A DNA stretch of 12,116 nucleotides from DATAFT01 sp035544635 (GTDB lineage Bacteria > Acidobacteriota > Thermoanaerobaculia > Multivoradales > Multivoraceae), in the NCBI GenBank assembly GCA_035544635.1, contig DATKDQ010000142.1:1-12116 (forward strand). The letters run 5' to 3'. A model generated the notes under the pieces. It was not told the DNA's origin, ran no database searches, and worked only from the letters and a program-made list of their open reading frames with translations. The position numbers were made by a program, and so were the translations under genes. This document shows positions 6,041 through 12,116 of the stretch, in pieces; the stretch's first letter is position 1; each line of letters starts with the position of its first letter.

Positions 6041-6880
6041 TCAGAGGCCGATCGGCGTCTCGACCTGCAACGAGCGCAGGCTGTTCTCCACCACCGTGAG
6101 CCTGGTGCGTAGATCGCCGATCCTTCCGGCATGGAGCGGGTTGAGCTTCGAGGGCACCTCCCACAGCACCTCGCGACCCGCTCCGTAGGCCTTGATCGGC
6201 CACGCCTCGACCTGGCGCTTGGAGCGCGGCTCGGTCTCCCACCCGACGTAGGCCTGGCCCACCCGGCTGGTCCCGGGATCGATGCCGCCGGCGAACTGGA
6301 CGCTGCAGGTTCCCTTCTCGCGCGGAGCCGGGCGGCCCGGCTCGGTCAGCCGGCAGTCGAGGAGCAGCTCGGTCAGGCGCTGATCGGTGGCGTTGTACAC
6401 GGTGAGGTCGATCCAGCTTCGCCGCGTGGCGAGGCTCATGCCGTACTTGGCGCGGACGACCTTGATCAGGTCGAGGGACGCCTGCTGCTCGGCCGCGGCG
6501 GCCTCCTCGACGTCGAGCTCGGCGACCAGGCCCTGCAGCTCGCCCTTCCTCTTCTCGATCGCTGCGACCAGCACGTCGGCGTGAGTGAGCCCGTGAACGG
6601 GAGCGAGGGCCTTGGCCTCGGCCGGCGATCCCTGGGGACCGGGCACCTCGCCGCTCGCCTCCTGCGCCGCGATCAGCTCGCGCGTCGCCTCGCCGATCAG
6701 CACGTCGATCGCGTTGTCGAACGCTCTGGCGCCGGCCTTCGAGAGCTTCAGCTCACGCTTCATGCTCTCCGTGCTCTGGTGGAGCGCGAACAGAGACTGC
6801 GCTTCGAGCCGGACCTCCCGCTTGCAGGCCGAGAGCGACGTGAGCCCGAAGACGATCGCGAGAACAACGCTCTTGCGCAT
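6041..6880 (-). CDS. Lipoprotein of unknown function, first of two tandem paralogues
   Basis: This 279-residue protein starts at the ATG at 6880, preceded by AGGGGG four bases away. The same frame runs on upstream to 7351, but only this start gives a clean lipoprotein signal, MRKSVVLAIVFGLTSLSACK, with lipobox LSAC (cysteine 19). Lysine at +2 would suit outer-membrane sorting in a diderm. The N-terminal mature part (SLFALHQSTESMKRELKLSK, FDNAIDVLIGEATRELIAA, PVHGLTHADVLVAA) has the pattern of small lipoproteins with a helix pair and a GlyxThr turn. A long helix follows (about 125-160), then a beta region (SWIDLTVYNATDQRLTELLL, DCRLTEPGRP, GTCSVQF) with two conserved cysteines. The C-terminal heptad segment is RIGDLRTRLTVVENSLRSLQ. 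Its neighbour at 5059-5895 is a paralogue. The function is unknown to me. Confidence 0.82.
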   Translation of the reverse strand: MRKSVVLAIVFGLTSLSACKREVRLEAQSLFALHQSTESMKRELKLSKAGARAFDNAIDVLIGEATRELIAAQEASGEVPGPQGSPAEAKALAPVHGLTHADVLVAAIEKRKGELQGLVAELDVEEAAAAEQQASLDLIKVVRAKYGMSLATRRSWIDLTVYNATDQRLTELLLDCRLTEPGRPAPREKGTCSVQFAGGIDPGTSRVGQAYVGWETEPRSKRQVEAWPIKAYGAGREVLWEVPSKLNPLHAGRIGDLRTRLTVVENSLRSLQVETPIGL

Positions 6881-7028
6881 AGCACCCCCTCTGCCATGCC
6901 ACCCCGTCGATGCGATCGGACGCGAACGAGTGACGGTCACATCGCGAGCATCGCGGACCGTCGATGCGACGCGATGCAAGGAGCGCACCACCAAGGGATC
7001 GCAGATGGCGAACCCGAAGCTGAGCATC

Positions 7029-7067
7029 CTTGTCCTATACGCTTGTAGGACAAGAGTCCTACAAGCG
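7029..7067. promoter_or_regulatory. Overlapping palindromes, operator-like, upstream of the lipoprotein gene
   Basis: Two dyads share a central half-site. The first pairs CTTGTCCTA (7029-7037) with TAGGACAAG (7046-7054). The second is a perfect 12-base inverted repeat, CGCTTGTAGGAC (7040-7051) with GTCCTACAAGCG (7056-7067), around the loop AAGA. The GTCCTACA/TGTAGGAC half-sites contain the TACA/TGTA core typical of BlaI/MecI/CopY-type operators, although assignment to a regulator family is inference. The site lies about 150-190 bases upstream of the lipoprotein start at 6880. It has no T-tract, so a terminator is less likely than an operator. Confidence 0.5.
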
Positions 7068-7241
7068 CCGCCGAGTCGGTTCGGCCGCGCCGTCCCTGCG
7101 CCCCGCTGCGGCAGCGGCAAGCCCCGGTTTCCGGGCAGGGACCCTCCCTCGAGCGACGCCGGCGGCATCGGCGAGAACCGCGCTCGCGGCCGCCGCGGCG
7201 TAGCCGCAGATCCAGCGCCGGCGGCGCCGGAGCGTGCGTCG

Positions 7242-7280
7242 GTGACAGGTCGTGACAGCCGGCGGTGACACCCCGTGACG
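7242..7280. repeat. Four GTGAC(A/G) direct repeats
   Basis: GTGACA occurs at 7242-7247, 7252-7257 and 7265-7270, and GTGACG at 7275-7280. The start-to-start distances are 10, 13 and 10 bases, close to one helical turn. This arrangement is like tandem sites for OmpR/PhoB-type response regulators, but no regulator gene is in the window. Confidence 0.6.
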
Positions 7281-7381
7281 GCCGCCTCCCGCCTCACCGC
7301 CATCGAATGCCGCGCTGCGGCACTCATCGCCACTCTCCCGAGTGCCAACATCGGTCCGCCATCAAGCTCGCCGCGCGGCGT

Positions 7382-7410
7382 TTGACGTCTCGGGGGATTG
7401 TCGCTATGTT
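7382..7410 (+). promoter_or_regulatory. Sigma70-like promoter of the NTF2-like gene
   Basis: TTGACG (7382-7387) and TATGTT (7405-7410) are spaced by 17 bases. The expected start of transcription is near 7417, giving a leader of about 55 bases that contains the CATCT tandem repeat and the ribosome binding site AGGAGGG (7459-7465). Confidence 0.6.
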
Positions 7411-7421
7411 GATCCCTCAGA

Positions 7422-7457
7422 CATCTTTCCCATCTCTTCCATCTGTCCCATCTGAGC
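7422..7457 (+). repeat. 9-base tandem repeat, four copies, in the mRNA leader
   Basis: CATCTTTCC, CATCTCTTC, CATCTGTCC and CATCTGAGC follow one another without gaps. CATCT is invariant at 7422, 7431, 7440 and 7449. The array is pyrimidine-rich and ends directly in front of the Shine-Dalgarno sequence. Confidence 0.8.
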
Positions 7458-7471
7458 TAGGAGGGAAACCC

Positions 7472-7915
7472 ATGAAGCGGATCGTTTCGGTCGCCTCGAC
7501 GGTGTTGGTGTTCTCGATTCTGTTCTCGTTCGCCGGAGCGGTGCAGGCGGACGACAATACGAAGGCTCTGGAGAAGGCCATGTGGCAGGCCTGGGCCAAG
7601 GGAGATCTCGCCGTCTTCGAGCAGCGTTTCGCCGACGATCATATCCACGTCAGCGCCGGTGGGATTCTTGCCGGGAAGGCGGCGAACCTCGAGGACATGA
7701 AGAAGCATCCCTGCGAGGTGCGGAGCTGGAAGCTCGGCGACATCAAGGCGCAGCCGCTGGGCAGCGACGCCGTGTTGCTGGTCTACACTGCAGACCAGGA
7801 CGCGACCTGCCGCGGCGAGAAGGCGCCCTCTCGCGTTCACGCGACCGCCGTTTGGAAGAAGACCGACGGTAAGTGGTTGAACTCCTTGTACCACGAGACC
7901 GGAGTCAGCGAGTAG
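7472..7915 (+). CDS. Exported SnoaL/NTF2-like (DUF4440-type) protein
   Basis: This 147-residue protein has a strong ribosome binding site, AGGAGGG, six bases before the ATG. A clear signal peptide, MKRIVSVASTVLVFSILFSF, has a likely cleavage after AVQA (residue 26), so it is probably periplasmic. The mature domain follows the NTF2-like cone pattern: an opening helix (TKALEKAMWQAWAKGDLAVF), FADDHIHVSAGGILAGKAAN, a LEDMKKHPCEV helix, and strands (WKLGDIKAQPLGSDAVLLVY, VHATAVWKKTDGKWLNSLYH). This matches the DUF4440/SnoaL-like superfamily, in which members act as small-molecule binders or isomerases, or have no known activity. Cys81 and Cys113 could form a disulfide. It stands alone, with its own promoter, next to a convergent hydrolase gene. 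The substrate is not predictable. Confidence 0.82.
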   Translation: MKRIVSVASTVLVFSILFSFAGAVQADDNTKALEKAMWQAWAKGDLAVFEQRFADDHIHVSAGGILAGKAANLEDMKKHPCEVRSWKLGDIKAQPLGSDAVLLVYTADQDATCRGEKAPSRVHATAVWKKTDGKWLNSLYHETGVSE

Positions 7916-7957
7916 GCGCTCAGGGGCCGCTCGGAGAGAACGGCGGCGCAGCGGCGA

Positions 7958-8752
7958 TCAGGCGCTCGCCGCCGCCCGATCCAACCACTCCTTCAGAGCC
8001 GCATTGAGCTCGTCCGGTCGTTCGAACGCGACCAGATGTCCCGCGTTCGGGATGACGCGGAGCTGGGCGTCCGGGATCCCGTTGGCGAGCGTCTCGGACT
8101 CGGCGGGCGGGATGATGGTGTCGTCGGCGCCGGTGACGACCAGCGTGGGCACGCGGATCAGCCCCAGCATCGGCGTCGAGTCGGGGCGTTCCGCCATGCC
8201 GAGCAGAGCGCCGATCACGCCCTCCGGCTTCGACGGCTCCATGAGCTCGCGCACCTGGGCCGCCATGGCGGCGTCATGGTTGCCGGCGGCGAGCATCCTC
8301 GGCGCCATGGCGCCGACCACGCCGTCAGTGCCCTCGAGCTTCACCTTCTCGGCGGTCGCCCGGCGTCCGGCGGCGCCCTCCTGCGTGTCCGCCCCCGCCT
8401 TGGTGGCGACCAGCACCAGGCCGCGCAGCATCTCCGCGTACCGGCGCGCGAACGCGAGCGCGACGTAGCCGCCCATCGAGTGGCCGACCAGGACGACGGG
8501 GCCGGTCTCGAGCTGCCGGAGCAGCGCATGCACGTCGTCGGCGAACCGCTCCATGGTGTTGGTGCCCGGCTGCGCCTCGCTCTGCCCCAGGCCGCGCAGG
8601 TCGGGCGCGATGACGCGATGGGTCGACCGGAACGCCTCGACCTGCTTGCTCCAGGTGTCGCGGCTGAGCGGAAAGCCGTGGACGAAGACGAGCGGCGTAC
8701 CCCCGCCCTCGTCGGTGTAGGCCAGCGTGATGCCATTCACCACCGTCTGCAT
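7958..8752 (-). CDS. Alpha/beta-fold hydrolase
   Basis: This 264-residue cytosolic enzyme has AAGGAGG four bases before its ATG. The catalytic set is complete: an oxyanion-hole HGFP (25-28), a nucleophile elbow GHSMGG with Ser92, an acid in GADDTIIP (probably Asp211) and His239 in NAGHLV. DLRGLGQSE (51-59) is the usual strand-4 loop. The cap region (about 120-190, including MAPRMLAAGN and MAERPDSTP) is of the kind found in esterase, haloperoxidase-like and 3-oxoadipate enol-lactonase-like members. These share the same motifs and cannot be separated by eye, so the substrate is left open. It is transcribed away from the cyclase/ATPase gene, with just 38 bases between the two start codons, so their promoters must overlap each other or the coding starts. 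Confidence 0.92.
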   Translation of the reverse strand: MQTVVNGITLAYTDEGGGTPLVFVHGFPLSRDTWSKQVEAFRSTHRVIAPDLRGLGQSEAQPGTNTMERFADDVHALLRQLETGPVVLVGHSMGGYVALAFARRYAEMLRGLVLVATKAGADTQEGAAGRRATAEKVKLEGTDGVVGAMAPRMLAAGNHDAAMAAQVRELMEPSKPEGVIGALLGMAERPDSTPMLGLIRVPTLVVTGADDTIIPPAESETLANGIPDAQLRVIPNAGHLVAFERPDELNAALKEWLDRAAASA

Positions 8753-8790
8753 GTTTCCTCCTTCGTTATTTGTCAGAATGGGTCACTTGG

Positions 8791-10878
8791 ATGCGAGAAG
8801 AACGCAAGGTCATAACAGCACTCTACGCCGACCTGGCGAACTCCACGCCGCTCGGCGAGCGCCTCGACCCGGAGGACGTGCGCCTGGTGGTCTGTGAGGC
8901 GGTCTCGCGCATGGTGCGTGCGGTCGAGCGCTACGGCGGCACCGTGAAGGACCTCGCGGGCGATGCCGTCGTCGCCTTCTTCGGAGCTCCTCGCAGCCAC
9001 GAGGACGACCCCGAGCGTGCGATCCGCGCGGGTCTGCAGATCGTCGCCGACCTGCGGCCGTACGCCCGCGAGGTCGAGGACTCCTGGGGTATCGAGGGGT
9101 TCGGCGTCCGCGTCGGCGTGTGCACCGGGGAGGCGGTGCTCGGAGCGATCGGTACCGGTGACCGCGTGGAGTACGCCGCCTTCGGCGACACTGTCAACAC
9201 GGCGGCCCGGGTCCAGGCCCGCGCCCGTACCGGGAGGGTGTTGGTCGCCGAGACCACACGGCGCCACGTGGTCCAGGCCTTCAAGTGGGGCGAGCCGATC
9301 GAGCTGGACCTCAAGGGCAAGAGTGTCCCGGTCATCGCCTATGAGGTGCTCGGGGAGGCGGAGAGCCGACACCCGAAGGCTCGCAGCGGCCTCGTCGGCC
9401 GAGAGCAGGAGCTCGAGCGCGCCCTCGACGCCGGATTGGGCGTCCTCGCCGGCAGCGGTCACGCGCTCTTCGTCACGGGAGACGCCGGCATCGGAAAGAC
9501 TCGTTTCGTCGCCGAGGTCCTCGACCGGATCCGCGCCGCCGAGTCGCCTGCCGGCGAGCCGATCTGTCTCGAGGGTCACTGCGTGTCGTACGGCGAGTCG
9601 ATGCCCTACTGGCCCTTCAGGGGTCTGCTCATGGACTGGCTCGGCATGACGGCGCAGGATCCCGATCTCAAGCTGCGGATCGGACTCCGCCGCCAGGTCG
9701 AGGCCGAGTGCGGCGGCGAGGTGATGGAGATCTACCCGTACCTCGCCACCGTTCTCGGCACCGCGCTCGAGCAGGACGCCGCCGCGTCTCTCCAGGCGCT
9801 CGGCGCCGAGGAGCTCCGGCATCGCATCTTCGAGGCTCTCGGGCGTCTCTTCCGGCGGCTCACGGAGAATCGTCCCCTCATCCTCGTCCTCGAGGACCTG
9901 CAGTGGGCCGACGCCACCTCCGTCGAGCTGCTGCGCGAGCTGGTTCCGTTGACCGAGGAGGCCGCCGTGCTCCTCCTCGTCACCAGCCGGCCCGAGCGCG
10001 ACCACGCCTCCTGGGAGGTGCGCGAAGAAGCGTTGCGCAAGTGGCCCCACCGCGCGACCGAGTTGGCCCTCGCGGCGCTGCCCGCCGCCTCCAGCGCGGA
10101 GCTGCTGCGGACGCTCAAGGGAGAGATCGACTTCTTCGCCCGGCTCGAGCGCCGGGTGCTCGAGCTCGCCGAGGGCAACCCGTTCTACCTCGAGGAGATC
10201 GTGCGCGAGCTCGCGGAGTCGGGCTCGCTGAGCAGCCAGGACCCGGGCTCGGGCGCACCGGCGGCCAGGCTGCCCATTCCCGTCACGATCGAGAAGGTGA
10301 TCCTCGGACGGATCGACCGGCTCTCCCCGGCATGTCGTGACGTGCTCACCGCCGCCGCCGTGCTCGGCCTGGAGTTCGGCCTGCGCCCGCTCGAGGGGAT
10401 CGTCGAGAACGGGGCAGGCGTTCCCGCCGCGCTTCGCGAGCTGCAACGGCTCGACCTGGTGCGCGAGTCGCGGCGATGGCCCCATCCCGAGTACCGCTTC
10501 AAGCACGCTCTGATCCAGGAAGCGACCTATCGGACGCTGCTCGCGTCGTCGCGGCAGGAGCTGCACCGGCGAGCCGCGATCTGGTTCGAGGAGACCTACG
10601 CCGGCGATCGCGACGAGGTTCTGGGGCTCCTGGCCCACCACTGGCGAGCGGCCGACGACCGCGAACGCGCCATCGATTGTCTGGCCGCCGCCGCCGAGCA
10701 GGCAGGGCGCGGCTGGGCGAAGCAGGAGGCGCTCAATCTCTGGGATCAGGCCCTCCAACTGGTGCCGAAGGAGGACGAAGCTACACGCCGCCGCATCGCG
10801 ATGAAGCGGGGCATCGCCTTGATGCTCTTCCTCCACGGCGTGGAGGACGTGCGTGAGCCCCCACCGAAGCAGGGCTAG
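8791..10878 (+). CDS. Class III adenylate/guanylate cyclase domain fused to an AAA ATPase domain
   Basis: This 695-residue signalling protein is started at the ATG at 8791, because relatives begin MREERKVxTALxADL; a TTG at 8770 is also in frame, and neither has a clear ribosome binding site. The cyclase homology domain (about 1-185) has metal-binding Asp14 (YADLANST) and Asp58 (DLAGDAVVAFFG), and GDTVNTAAR (132-140) with the transition-state Asn136/Arg140. An AAA_16-type ATPase follows, with Walker A GDAGIGKT (230-237), Walker B LILVLEDLQWAD (363-374) and the EGNPFYLEEIVREL segment. The C-terminal part is helical (HALIQEATYRTLL, AIDCLAAAAEQA), as at the beginning of the TPR region. Relatives often run well past 1000 residues with many TPRs, while this one ends after about one repeat with VREPPPKQG. 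It would sense an unknown signal and make a cyclic nucleotide or act as a regulatory ATPase. All cyclase metal residues are kept, so activity is plausible. Confidence 0.92.
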   Translation: MREERKVITALYADLANSTPLGERLDPEDVRLVVCEAVSRMVRAVERYGGTVKDLAGDAVVAFFGAPRSHEDDPERAIRAGLQIVADLRPYAREVEDSWGIEGFGVRVGVCTGEAVLGAIGTGDRVEYAAFGDTVNTAARVQARARTGRVLVAETTRRHVVQAFKWGEPIELDLKGKSVPVIAYEVLGEAESRHPKARSGLVGREQELERALDAGLGVLAGSGHALFVTGDAGIGKTRFVAEVLDRIRAAESPAGEPICLEGHCVSYGESMPYWPFRGLLMDWLGMTAQDPDLKLRIGLRRQVEAECGGEVMEIYPYLATVLGTALEQDAAASLQALGAEELRHRIFEALGRLFRRLTENRPLILVLEDLQWADATSVELLRELVPLTEEAAVLLLVTSRPERDHASWEVREEALRKWPHRATELALAALPAASSAELLRTLKGEIDFFARLERRVLELAEGNPFYLEEIVRELAESGSLSSQDPGSGAPAARLPIPVTIEKVILGRIDRLSPACRDVLTAAAVLGLEFGLRPLEGIVENGAGVPAALRELQRLDLVRESRRWPHPEYRFKHALIQEATYRTLLASSRQELHRRAAIWFEETYAGDRDEVLGLLAHHWRAADDRERAIDCLAAAAEQAGRGWAKQEALNLWDQALQLVPKEDEATRRRIAMKRGIALMLFLHGVEDVREPPPKQG

Positions 10879-10899
10879 TTCTAGGGAGTGACCGGGCTG

Positions 10900-10918
10900 C
10901 GGCGGCGCTCAGCCGCCG
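10900..10918. terminator. GC-rich hairpin between convergent genes (weak bidirectional terminator candidate)
   Basis: CGGCGGC (10900-10906) and GCCGCCG (10912-10918) form a seven-base perfect stem with a five-base loop. It lies 21 bases after the cyclase stop and overlaps the stop codon of the convergent DUF4242 gene. There is no T-run on either side, so termination is only a possibility. Confidence 0.3.
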
Positions 10919-11193
10919 AAGTCCTTCGGCGAGACCGTGGCGCCGATCTCGTAGACGTGCTCGAGCAGGTGACCGCCTACTTGACCGGCGTGCTCGCGGA
11001 CCCGCTCCTCACTCGGCGCCTGGTAGATGCAGAAGGACTTCAGAGTCCCATCCGTGCCGGACACGACGTGGCTGTGCTCCCAGGTGATGTCCGTGAAGCT
11101 CTCCTGGCGCAGCTTGACGCTGCGCTGCGCATACCGCGCGAGCTCGTCCTCGTCCATCTGTCCCCAGTTCCGTTCCAGTACATAGCGCGACAT
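10909..11193 (-). CDS. DUF4242 family protein
   Basis: This 94-residue protein starts at an ATG with AGGA seven bases upstream. The sequence MSRYVLERNWGQMDEDELAR, followed by ITWEHSHVVSG, LKSFCIYQAPSEERVREHA and HLLEHVYEIGATVSP, matches the DUF4242 (PF14026) pattern of short ferredoxin-like proteins beginning with M(S/P)xYxxER. It has the conserved W-x-HS and the CxYxAPxxExxxxHA motifs. Streptomyces SCO4226 of this family binds nickel, and the histidines here (WEHSH, REHA) could serve similarly, but this is inferred from the family. There is no signal peptide. It follows the DUF2911 gene on the same strand with a 137-base gap, probably as a separate transcription unit, and converges on the cyclase gene. 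Confidence 0.88.
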   Translation of the reverse strand: MSRYVLERNWGQMDEDELARYAQRSVKLRQESFTDITWEHSHVVSGTDGTLKSFCIYQAPSEERVREHAGQVGGHLLEHVYEIGATVSPKDFGG

Positions 11194-11330
11194 GGAGAAA
11201 TCCTACCATCCGGCGGAGAAGCCGTCCATCGTCATGAGCCGTCGATGCTTGCAGGACGACCCGTCCGTCAATGCACGGCCGAGCCACGACGACCGGACTC
11301 TCCGCCCCGCAAGACGGAGCGCGACCACCC

Positions 11331-11939
11331 CTACTTGGCGACCTTGAACGGAAGTGATCCGGCCTGGTTGTCCCAGACCACCACCAGCGTGCCGCCCTCC
11401 GCGGTGACGTCGACGAAGTTGATCGCCATCTGATCGAGCGAGCTCGCGCGCGTCTCCACCGTCATCGGGGCGCGCACCACGTCGTGCTCCGGCTTGTAGC
11501 CGTAGGCGCCCCAGGTCTGGCCCTGGTCGACCTTGGCGCGATCGAAGGTCTCCATGTAGGGCTGGTTGGAGAGGATGGCGGTCCAGGCTCCCTCCTTCAG
11601 CTCGATGAAGAAGCTGTACTCGCCCGCCGGCACCCGCTTGCCGCCGATCTCGAGGTCGAGCCCGGTCTTGATGCGCGTCGTGGTGTTGGCGCCGGCTCTC
11701 CACAGCGGCCCACCGGCGTAGAGCTTCTTGCCGTACTCCTCACCCGAGCCGAAGATGCCCTGGCGCCCGCGCAGGATAGGCCGGCTGTAGGTGACGTCGA
11801 TCCAGGCGTCGCCGATCTGCGTCGAGGCGGTGCCGGGCGGGCTGGCCGGCCGTTCGTCCTGGGCCGCGGCGGCTCCCGACAGGAAGCACAGCATGACGAG
11901 AGCACCGGCGAAGACACGCTGCGTGACCGTAGAGCGCAT
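11331..11939 (-). CDS. DUF2911 family exported protein
   Basis: This 202-residue protein has a strong AGGAGG eight bases before its ATG. A signal peptide (MRSTVTQRVFAGALVMLCFL, then SGAAAAQ) is probably cleaved after AAA at residue 26. The mature part has the DUF2911 (PF11138) hallmarks: IDVTYSRPILRGRQGIFG (47-64), LWRAGANTTTRIKTG (79-93), GGKRVPAGEYSFFIE (99-113), and a C-terminal beta region (WGAYGYKPEHDVVRAPMTVE, LVVVWDNQAGSLPFKV). The family consists of periplasmic or secreted beta-sandwich proteins that, to my knowledge, have no assigned biochemical role. It is common in Bacteroidota, Acidobacteriota and Gemmatimonadota, which supports the taxonomic guess. Length is normal and the frame is intact. 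Confidence 0.9.
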   Translation of the reverse strand: MRSTVTQRVFAGALVMLCFLSGAAAAQDERPASPPGTASTQIGDAWIDVTYSRPILRGRQGIFGSGEEYGKKLYAGGPLWRAGANTTTRIKTGLDLEIGGKRVPAGEYSFFIELKEGAWTAILSNQPYMETFDRAKVDQGQTWGAYGYKPEHDVVRAPMTVETRASSLDQMAINFVDVTAEGGTLVVVWDNQAGSLPFKVAK

Positions 11940-12063
11940 GAGTCGATCCTCCTATGACCATCGTTCACCGCGGAGGCCTGATCCCCGCGGCCGCTCGGGA
12001 ATGGGAGCGCTTCGATCGAGGCCTCCAACACTAAACCAGAATCATCGCCGGAAGCCACTCTGC

Positions 12064-12089
12064 GACGAGCAGCGTGTGACGAGCAGCGT
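12064..12089. repeat. 12-base tandem direct repeat
   Basis: GACGAGCAGCGT is found at 12064-12075 and at 12078-12089 with a two-base spacer. It is in the gene-free 177 bases at the right edge, upstream of the DUF2911 gene. Its meaning is unknown; slippage duplication is the simplest reading. Confidence 0.7.
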
Positions 12090-12116
12090 CCCCGCCCTCG
12101 TCCGGTGGGAGCCCTC

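Larger units (their letters stand above)
6881..7471. other. Long intergenic region without a convincing gene
   Basis: I see no credible coding sequence in these 591 bases: the open frames here are GC-driven, lack ribosome binding sites and give low-complexity Arg/Ala/Pro proteins. The region lies between two divergent genes and should hold both promoters. It contains an interleaved palindrome cluster (7029-7067), GC-rich small hairpins (for example CCGCTGC/GCAGCGG at 7103-7117), four GTGAC repeats (7242-7280), a promoter (7382-7410) and a 9-base tandem repeat (7422-7457). Confidence 0.7.

Noticed and set aside
7059..7271. A 70-codon open frame on the - strand in the intergenic region.
   Set aside because: It has no ribosome binding site and gives an Arg/Ala-rich low-complexity product, and it overlaps the palindrome cluster.
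6881..7351. N-terminal extension of the lipoprotein frame upstream of 6880.
   Set aside because: It would put a lipoprotein signal in the middle of the protein, and the ATG at 6880 has a good ribosome binding site.
8773..10836. A 687-codon open frame antisense to the cyclase-ATPase gene.
   Set aside because: It mirrors the codon bias of the real gene, shows no recognisable motif, and the + strand product has complete cyclase and Walker motifs.
1..12116. CRISPR arrays, insertion sequences, tRNA and rRNA genes.
   Set aside because: No regularly spaced long repeats, transposase motifs, terminal inverted repeats, tRNA-like cloverleaf arms or rRNA segments were seen.

Overview
The window is high-GC bacterial DNA with strong GC bias at third codon positions. 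Most genes have clear AGGAGG-type ribosome binding sites, and gene spacing is short with several strand switches. The gene mix suggests a soil or subsurface bacterium of the Acidobacteriota, Gemmatimonadota or Myxococcota type. It includes a DUF2911 protein, a DUF4242 protein, an F420-type nitroreductase-like protein, a class III cyclase fused to an AAA ATPase, a type I restriction subunit and a ParE-type toxin module. This placement is inferred from gene families only; there is no rRNA or other taxonomic marker.

Left part (1-3240, + strand): the C-terminal half of a type I restriction endonuclease subunit (HsdR) runs in from beyond the left edge. A compact antitoxin/ParE-toxin pair follows, with a promoter that predicts a nearly leaderless mRNA. 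A lipoprotein with alpha/beta-hydrolase resemblance overlaps the toxin stop by ATGA and shows signs of frame disturbance in its middle. A conserved hypothetical protein comes next. This is an accessory, defence-flavoured segment.

Centre (3265-6880, - strand): a DNA polymerase IV (DinB-type) gene lies directly behind an F420-type (Ddn/DUF385) reductase gene in a probable two-gene operon. Upstream of these are two tandem paralogues encoding exported proteins of unknown function. One has a good lipobox and the other has lost it.

Region 6881-7471 has no convincing gene but is rich in small regulatory-looking structure: three interleaved operator-like half-sites, four GTGAC direct repeats, a sigma70-like promoter and a 9-base tandem repeat in the leader of the next gene. 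That gene (7472-7915, +) encodes a small exported NTF2/SnoaL-like protein.

Right part (7958-11939): an alpha/beta hydrolase (- strand) is divergently arranged, with only 38 bases between start codons, against a cyclase-AAA ATPase signalling protein (+ strand) that is shorter than its usual relatives. A DUF4242 gene and a DUF2911 gene, both on the - strand, close the window.

I did not find a clearly new multi-gene system. The most promising leads are the tandem lipoprotein paralogues with the operator-like cluster upstream, the leaderless toxin-antitoxin operon coupled to a third gene, and the hydrolase/cyclase divergent pair.
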